Part shown: positions 8,127 to 10,635 of the stretch, one piece after another
Layout: each line of letters starts with the position of its first letter
How positions within the stretch are numbered: position 1 is the stretch's first letter
The notes under the pieces: generated by a model
The model's input: the letters and a program-made list of their open reading frames with translations, nothing else
Databases searched by the model: none
What the model was told of the DNA's origin: nothing
Translations under genes and position numbers: made by a program
NCBI GenBank assembly: GCA_964457225.1
Contig: CAYWEM010000027.1
Location: 1 to 10,635, forward strand
Origin: CAYWEM01 sp964457225
Lineage (GTDB): Bacteria; Acidobacteriota; Aminicenantia; UBA2199
Direction of reading: 5' to 3'
DNA length: 10,635 bases

Positions 8127-8338
8127 GGGCCGCCTCCCAAGTCGATCCGGCTGGTTACAGCTTCAGCAAGGAGAGCTGCGCGGCCTCGGAGTCTTTCCCA
8201 GTGAATGCATTGCTTAAAATCTTCTCCTCGGTTATCTTCCACCCGGAATCTAAATGGCACAGCATAGTGTTGATGCTTTTCGAGACCGCGTTCCACTCGG
8301 CCGAATAGCATCAATGCAAACCCTTTGCAATATTTCAT
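8123..8338 (-). CDS. Unrecognised 71-residue protein in the HTH-ImmA/DUF4411 operon
   Basis: Starts at ATG 8338 and ends at TGA 8125-8123, overlapping the next gene as ATGA; its start overlaps the stop of the preceding small gene, also as ATGA. The sequence is rich in Arg, Glu and aromatics (HYAVPFRFRVEDNRGEDFKQ, then CIHWERLRGRAALLAEAV) and has no membrane segment. There is no good Shine-Dalgarno before ATG 8338, as expected for termination-reinitiation. GC is lowest at codon position 2 in this frame, as in real genes. The protein is not recognised; a helper subunit or second antitoxin is only a guess from position. The frame one base over is also protein-like for ~50 codons but has no start and no overlap with neighbours, so this frame is preferred. 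Confidence 0.6.
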   Translation of the reverse strand: MKYCKGFALMLFGRVERGLEKHQHYAVPFRFRVEDNRGEDFKQCIHWERLRGRAALLAEAVTSRIDLGGGP

Positions 8339-8505
8339 TTCAGTCTACTCGCCAAGGAAGAAATTCGGCAAGAAATCATTGCCTGTAAAACCCGTTGAGA
8401 CCCCTTAATTGGCTTCAGTATTAAGTGCGGTAAATCGTAGCGTTTGTATCCCCCCAGATCCTTCTCGAAATCCGAATGTGATAGTGTTTTTTTTATCAGA
8501 TTCAT
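8335..8505 (-). CDS. Unrecognised 56-residue basic protein, first gene of the HTH-ImmA/DUF4411 operon
   Basis: Starts at ATG 8505 with GAGGG (8512-8516) six bases upstream and an in-frame TGA 12 bases before the start. The product runs MNLIKKTLSHSDFEKDLGGY, then KRYDLPHLILKPIKG, then SQRVLQAMISCRISSLASRLK. It is strongly basic (many Lys/Arg) with a predicted amphipathic helix at the end. The TGA at 8337-8335 overlaps the ATG of the next gene. A plausible promoter 22-50 bases upstream would give a ~15-base leader, which fits this start exactly. No family is recognised. As the first product of a toxin-antitoxin-like operon it could be a small DNA- or RNA-binding regulator; this is inference. 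An alternative is the eroded N-terminal half of a longer protein. Confidence 0.55.
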   Translation of the reverse strand: MNLIKKTLSHSDFEKDLGGYKRYDLPHLILKPIKGSQRVLQAMISCRISSLASRLK

Positions 8506-8526
8506 ATAAAGCCCTCAGTGTTATAT

Positions 8527-8556
8527 ATCATAGCAAAAAGGAAAGAAAAATTGCAA
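8527..8556 (-). promoter_or_regulatory. Promoter of the four-gene HTH-ImmA/DUF4411 operon
   Basis: On the minus strand TTGCAA (8551-8556) and TATGAT (8527-8532) are 18 bases apart; the -10 matches consensus at five of six positions and the -35 at four. The predicted start near 8520 puts a ribosome binding site and ATG 8505 within 15 bases. The insertion sequence ends at 8570, only 13 bases from the -35, so the promoter is intact. Confidence 0.55.
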
Positions 8557-8569
8557 CGATTCCCATTGG

Positions 8570-8586
8570 CCAAAATCCTCCACCTA
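8570..8586 (+). repeat. Left terminal inverted repeat (IRL) of the IS1380-family element
   Basis: CCAAAATCCTCCACCTA pairs with the right end at 16 of 17 positions; the only difference is the fourth base (A versus T). The 13 innermost bases are identical at both ends. Confidence 0.85.
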
Positions 8587-8645
8587 ATTTCTGAGTTTGC
8601 TTACAATAATCTGACAGTTATTGGGTTTTGCTCCGGAGGAGGGGT

Positions 8646-8757
8646 GAATCAGGGTCCCTGATTCCCCACCAAAATAAATAAAAAAGGTCTCGAAAGTCCC
8701 TATAAAATAGGGTAAAATGGATTTTAGCACGACCCAAAAACCATACCTTTGGAGACC
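8646..8757 (+). promoter_or_regulatory. Palindromic leader of the transposase mRNA
   Basis: Three structures lie before the transposase start. GAATCAGGG (8646-8654), T, CCCTGATTC (8656-8664) is a perfect 9-bp palindrome. CCCTAT (8698-8703) and ATAGGG (8707-8712) form a 6-bp stem with an AAA loop. GGTCTC (8686-8691) can pair with GAGACC (8752-8757), covering part of the Shine-Dalgarno GGAG at 8751-8754. Several IS families use leader folds that block the ribosome site on transcripts entering from outside; the same role here is an inference. A transposase promoter could not be fixed with confidence. Confidence 0.4.
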
Positions 8758-8761
8758 CGCA

Positions 8762-10288
8762 ATGATTATGTCACAGAAGTTGTTGAATTTCCAGTACCGT
8801 CAGGAGCAACGAGAAAAGAATCTGACCTCGATGGCCGGTATTGGCATCTATTTTGATTTGTTCAAGATTATGCGTTTGGTGCAGCATATCAACAAATACC
8901 TTGGTCAGTGTAGTGGTAAGCAGGGATATCGGGACAGTGATGTTGTGCTGACGATTATCTTGCTCAATCTGGCAGGTGGAGACTGTGTTGAAGATGTGGA
9001 GCGTCTTGAAGCCGATGAAGGGTTGCGGCGACTGTTCATGAAACTGATCGGCAGGAAGCATCGGAGTCCTAAAAGGCTTCGTCGCGCAACAGGCCGGGTT
9101 TTTCCTTCGGCATCTGTCATTTTTCGTTACCTTGAGCGGTTCGACGATGGAACGGAAGGCGAGCAAGGCAAAGCGGTGAAGCCGAGTAGTATCGCCATGC
9201 ATGCCAAGTTCCTCGCCTTCAACCGATGGTTGATGGAAGTCATGAACAGTTATGTCCGCTGCCGAATCGCTACTCTGGACCAGGATGCGACCTTGATTGA
9301 GACGCATAAATCGCTGGCCCTCTTCGGTTACAAGGGGTTCAAGGCCTACCAGCCACTCAACGTTTACTGGCATGAGCTTTGTATGATGCTGCACACCGAG
9401 TTCCGTCCAGGCAACATCAGCGCCAACTTTGATCTTTTGACCAACCTGAAAGAAGCTCTGGCTGTTCTGCCGTCCAACGTGATCGGCGTCCGGTATCGGG
9501 CTGATGGGGCAGGGTACAACCACGAGTTGTTGAAATACCTTGATGCCGAGAAAGGCGAGGAAGGGGATGAGATCAAGAAACGTTTTGGGCGCATCAAGTT
9601 CTGTGTCAGTGCACCGATCACCGAGGAGTTCCGCAAGGCGGTAATGAGTGACAAAGACTTGGAATGGAAGCCCTTAGACTTCAATGAAGACGGATCACCC
9701 TGTCTCCGAGGCCGGGAATGGGCGGAAGTCTGCTATGTGCCCAATGAACTGGCCAGGAGTAAAAAAGGCAGGGAATACCGCTATCTGGTTACCCGTCAGG
9801 TTGTTGAAGAACGGGTTATTCCCGGCATAGATCCCAATCAGGTTCTTCCGTTTCCGACCATAGAGATGAACCGGCGGCAATACAGGATGTTTGCCGTGGT
9901 TACGAACGACAATGGAGATGGAGCTGAGCTGATCCGCTGGCATGATCAGCGCTGTGGCCACAGCGAAGAGGTTCATTCCATACTCAAGAACGACCTGGCC
10001 GGAGGCATAATGCCGTCGGGTAAGTTCGGCGCCAATGCGGCCTGGTGGTGGTGCAGTATTTTGACCTATAACCTGCAGGCGATCCTCAAGCGGGTGGCCA
10101 TGGATGAGATCTGGCAGCACAAACGCATGAAGGCGTTCCGTTTCCATCTGATCAATCTTCCGGGTCGGCTGGTCATGTCGGGCAATGTGTTGACCATGAA
10201 ACTGGCTGTAAATCGAGATAAATTGGCATGGTTGCTGGACATTCGCTCGCGACTGCTCGCATTCGCCAGGGGACCATGCCCGGCATAA
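8762..10288 (+). CDS. tnp: IS1380-family DDE transposase
   Basis: 508 residues from ATG 8762, which follows GGAG by seven bases; an in-frame ATG at 8717 would add 15 residues but has only a weak site (AGGG) before it. The N-terminal region (SQKLLNFQYRQEQREKNLTS, then a helical DVVLTIILLNLAGGDCVEDV stretch) and the core LDQDATLIETHK, GFKAYQPLNVYW are typical of IS1380 transposases. The acidic catalytic set is intact: Asp173 or Asp175 in LDQDATLIE, Asp248 in RADGAGYNHE and Glu402/403 in CGHSEEVHS. It cuts and joins the element's inverted ends. There is no internal stop or frameshift, so the enzyme may be active. Its length is at the upper end for the family. Confidence 0.95.
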   Translation: MIMSQKLLNFQYRQEQREKNLTSMAGIGIYFDLFKIMRLVQHINKYLGQCSGKQGYRDSDVVLTIILLNLAGGDCVEDVERLEADEGLRRLFMKLIGRKHRSPKRLRRATGRVFPSASVIFRYLERFDDGTEGEQGKAVKPSSIAMHAKFLAFNRWLMEVMNSYVRCRIATLDQDATLIETHKSLALFGYKGFKAYQPLNVYWHELCMMLHTEFRPGNISANFDLLTNLKEALAVLPSNVIGVRYRADGAGYNHELLKYLDAEKGEEGDEIKKRFGRIKFCVSAPITEEFRKAVMSDKDLEWKPLDFNEDGSPCLRGREWAEVCYVPNELARSKKGREYRYLVTRQVVEERVIPGIDPNQVLPFPTIEMNRRQYRMFAVVTNDNGDGAELIRWHDQRCGHSEEVHSILKNDLAGGIMPSGKFGANAAWWWCSILTYNLQAILKRVAMDEIWQHKRMKAFRFHLINLPGRLVMSGNVLTMKLAVNRDKLAWLLDIRSRLLAFARGPCPA

Positions 10289-10317
10289 AAATACACATCA
10301 CTAAAGGAGGTGCCCAG

Positions 10318-10349
10318 AAACAGGAAAAAGTCTGTCATGCCTGTTTTTT
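10318..10349 (+). terminator. Candidate intrinsic terminator after the transposase gene
   Basis: AAACAGG (10318-10324) and CCTGTTT (10340-10346) form a 7-bp stem with a 15-base loop, and six T's run from 10344 to 10349. It lies 30 bases after the transposase stop. The long loop and weak stem lower confidence. A second small inverted pair, CAATTG at 10355-10360 and 10366-10371, follows. Confidence 0.4.
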
Positions 10350-10482
10350 GAAGGCAATTGTCATCCAATTGTCGAGGAAAAATCCCAGGAAAGAGCTAAA
10401 AGGTGACCTTATGATCGCAACTTGTTGCCATAGCCATCGTCCGTAGCGCCTCAACCAGCGTAACGACTACGCGCCTGAGACC

Positions 10483-10499
10483 TAGGTGGAGGATTATGG
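10483..10499 (-). repeat. Right terminal inverted repeat (IRR) of the IS1380-family element
   Basis: On the minus strand it reads CCATAATCCTCCACCTA, matching the left end at 16 of 17 positions. It lies 195 bases after the transposase stop and 14 bases before the tRNA promoter. Confidence 0.85.
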
Positions 10500-10512
10500 G
10501 GGTCTCGATTTC

Positions 10513-10541
10513 TTGACAAAAACCCTTGAATTTGCTAATAA
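10513..10541 (+). promoter_or_regulatory. Promoter of tRNA-Asn
   Basis: A perfect -35 TTGACA (10513-10518), 17 bases of spacer and TAATAA (10536-10541; the run is TAATAAT) lie ~20 bases upstream of the mature tRNA. Transcription would start near 10548-10549. Such a strong -35 box suits a stable RNA gene. Confidence 0.7.
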
Positions 10542-10560
10542 TAGATTCTGTTTTCAAGGT

Positions 10561-10635
10561 TCCTCGGTAGCTCAACGGCAGAGCGGATGGCTGTTAACCA
10601 TTAGGTTGGGGGTTCGAATCCCTCCCGGGGAGCCA
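10561..10635 (+). tRNA. trnN: tRNA-Asn (GUU anticodon) with encoded CCA
   Basis: 75 bases fold as a complete tRNA. The acceptor strands TCCTCGG and CCGGGGA pair with one G-U; discriminator G and CCA follow. The D stem is GCTC/GAGC. The anticodon stem GATGG/CCATT holds the loop CTGTTAA with anticodon GTT, which reads asparagine codons. The T arm is GGGGG-TTCGAAT-CCCTC. The gene ends on the last base of the window, so whether an integrated element or other tRNAs follow cannot be seen. Confidence 0.95.

Larger units (their letters stand above)
8570..10499 (+). mobile_element. IS1380-family insertion sequence, apparently complete (~1930 bp)
   Basis: One long transposase gene lies between inverted termini: CCAAAATCCTCCACCTA at the left and the reverse complement of CCATAATCCTCCACCTA at the right, 16 of 17 matching. 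The similarity continues inward with one gap (TTTCTGAG versus GGTCTCAG). Ends beginning with CC and a size near 1.9 kb suit IS1380. The 4-base flanks TTGG (left) and GGGT (right) are different, so no target duplication is visible. The element lies between the promoters of the minus-strand operon and the tRNA-Asn gene without touching either. Besides the transposase it holds a ~190-base leader with palindromes and a ~210-base tail with a terminator candidate; no passenger gene is seen. Confidence 0.88.

Noticed and set aside
8686..8693. GGTCTCGA repeated at 8686-8693 and 10501-10508, with a further minus-strand copy near 8280
   Set aside because: Eight bases is too short to stand out, the copies lie inside and outside the insertion sequence, and the spacing shows no pattern; probably chance.
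10561..10635. tRNA-Asn as an integration site with a duplicated 3' end elsewhere in the window
   Set aside because: No second copy of the tRNA 3' end longer than 9 bases was seen, and there is no integrase gene; anything beyond the window edge is unseen.

Overview
The window looks like an accessory-rich stretch of a moderately GC-rich bacterial chromosome. Many starts have strong AGGAGG-type ribosome binding sites, the promoters are sigma70-like, and the tRNA encodes its CCA end. The mix of a PAS/GAF hybrid-type histidine kinase with a PhnD-like sensor, a PEGA-domain surface protein and a DUF418 protein would suit an environmental anaerobe such as an Aminicenantes/Acidobacteriota or deltaproteobacterial lineage. 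That assignment is an inference from style, not a marker-gene identification.

Left part (1-2830). A large minus-strand sensor kinase runs off the left edge exactly at its phospho-acceptor H-box. It has a signal anchor, a PhnD-like periplasmic sensor, one membrane helix, PAS, GAF, PAS and the start of HisKA. Upstream of it on the plus strand lies the last ~60 codons of a class V aminotransferase with nothing in front of it, a clear gene remnant.

Middle part (2830-6300). A well-formed promoter and ribosome binding site drive a membrane-anchored PEGA-domain protein with a beta-rich C-terminal domain of unknown identity. It is convergent with a DUF418 membrane protein, which is followed upstream by a VOC-family protein; both are on the minus strand.

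Right part (6490-8556), the most interesting region. A compact minus-strand operon starts from a promoter with a very short leader and carries four coding units joined by overlaps (ATGA, ATGA, TGATG): an unrecognised 56-residue basic protein, an unrecognised 71-residue protein, an XRE-HTH/ImmA-type metallopeptidase, and a DUF4411 PIN-like protein. HTH-ImmA plus DUF4411 is a recurrent toxin-antitoxin-like pair. Here the DUF4411 gene is otherwise full length but interrupted by one in-frame TAA at codon 43, so the presumed toxin is disabled while the regulator/peptidase is intact. The two small leading genes are too short or too unusual for routine annotation and deserve attention.

Right end (8570-10635). 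An apparently complete IS1380-family element with 17-bp terminal inverted repeats (16 of 17 matching) sits exactly between the promoter of that operon and the promoter of a tRNA-Asn gene that ends at the window edge. Its transposase has an intact DDE set, but no target-site duplication is visible. The leader of the transposase mRNA contains palindromes that could fold over the ribosome binding site.
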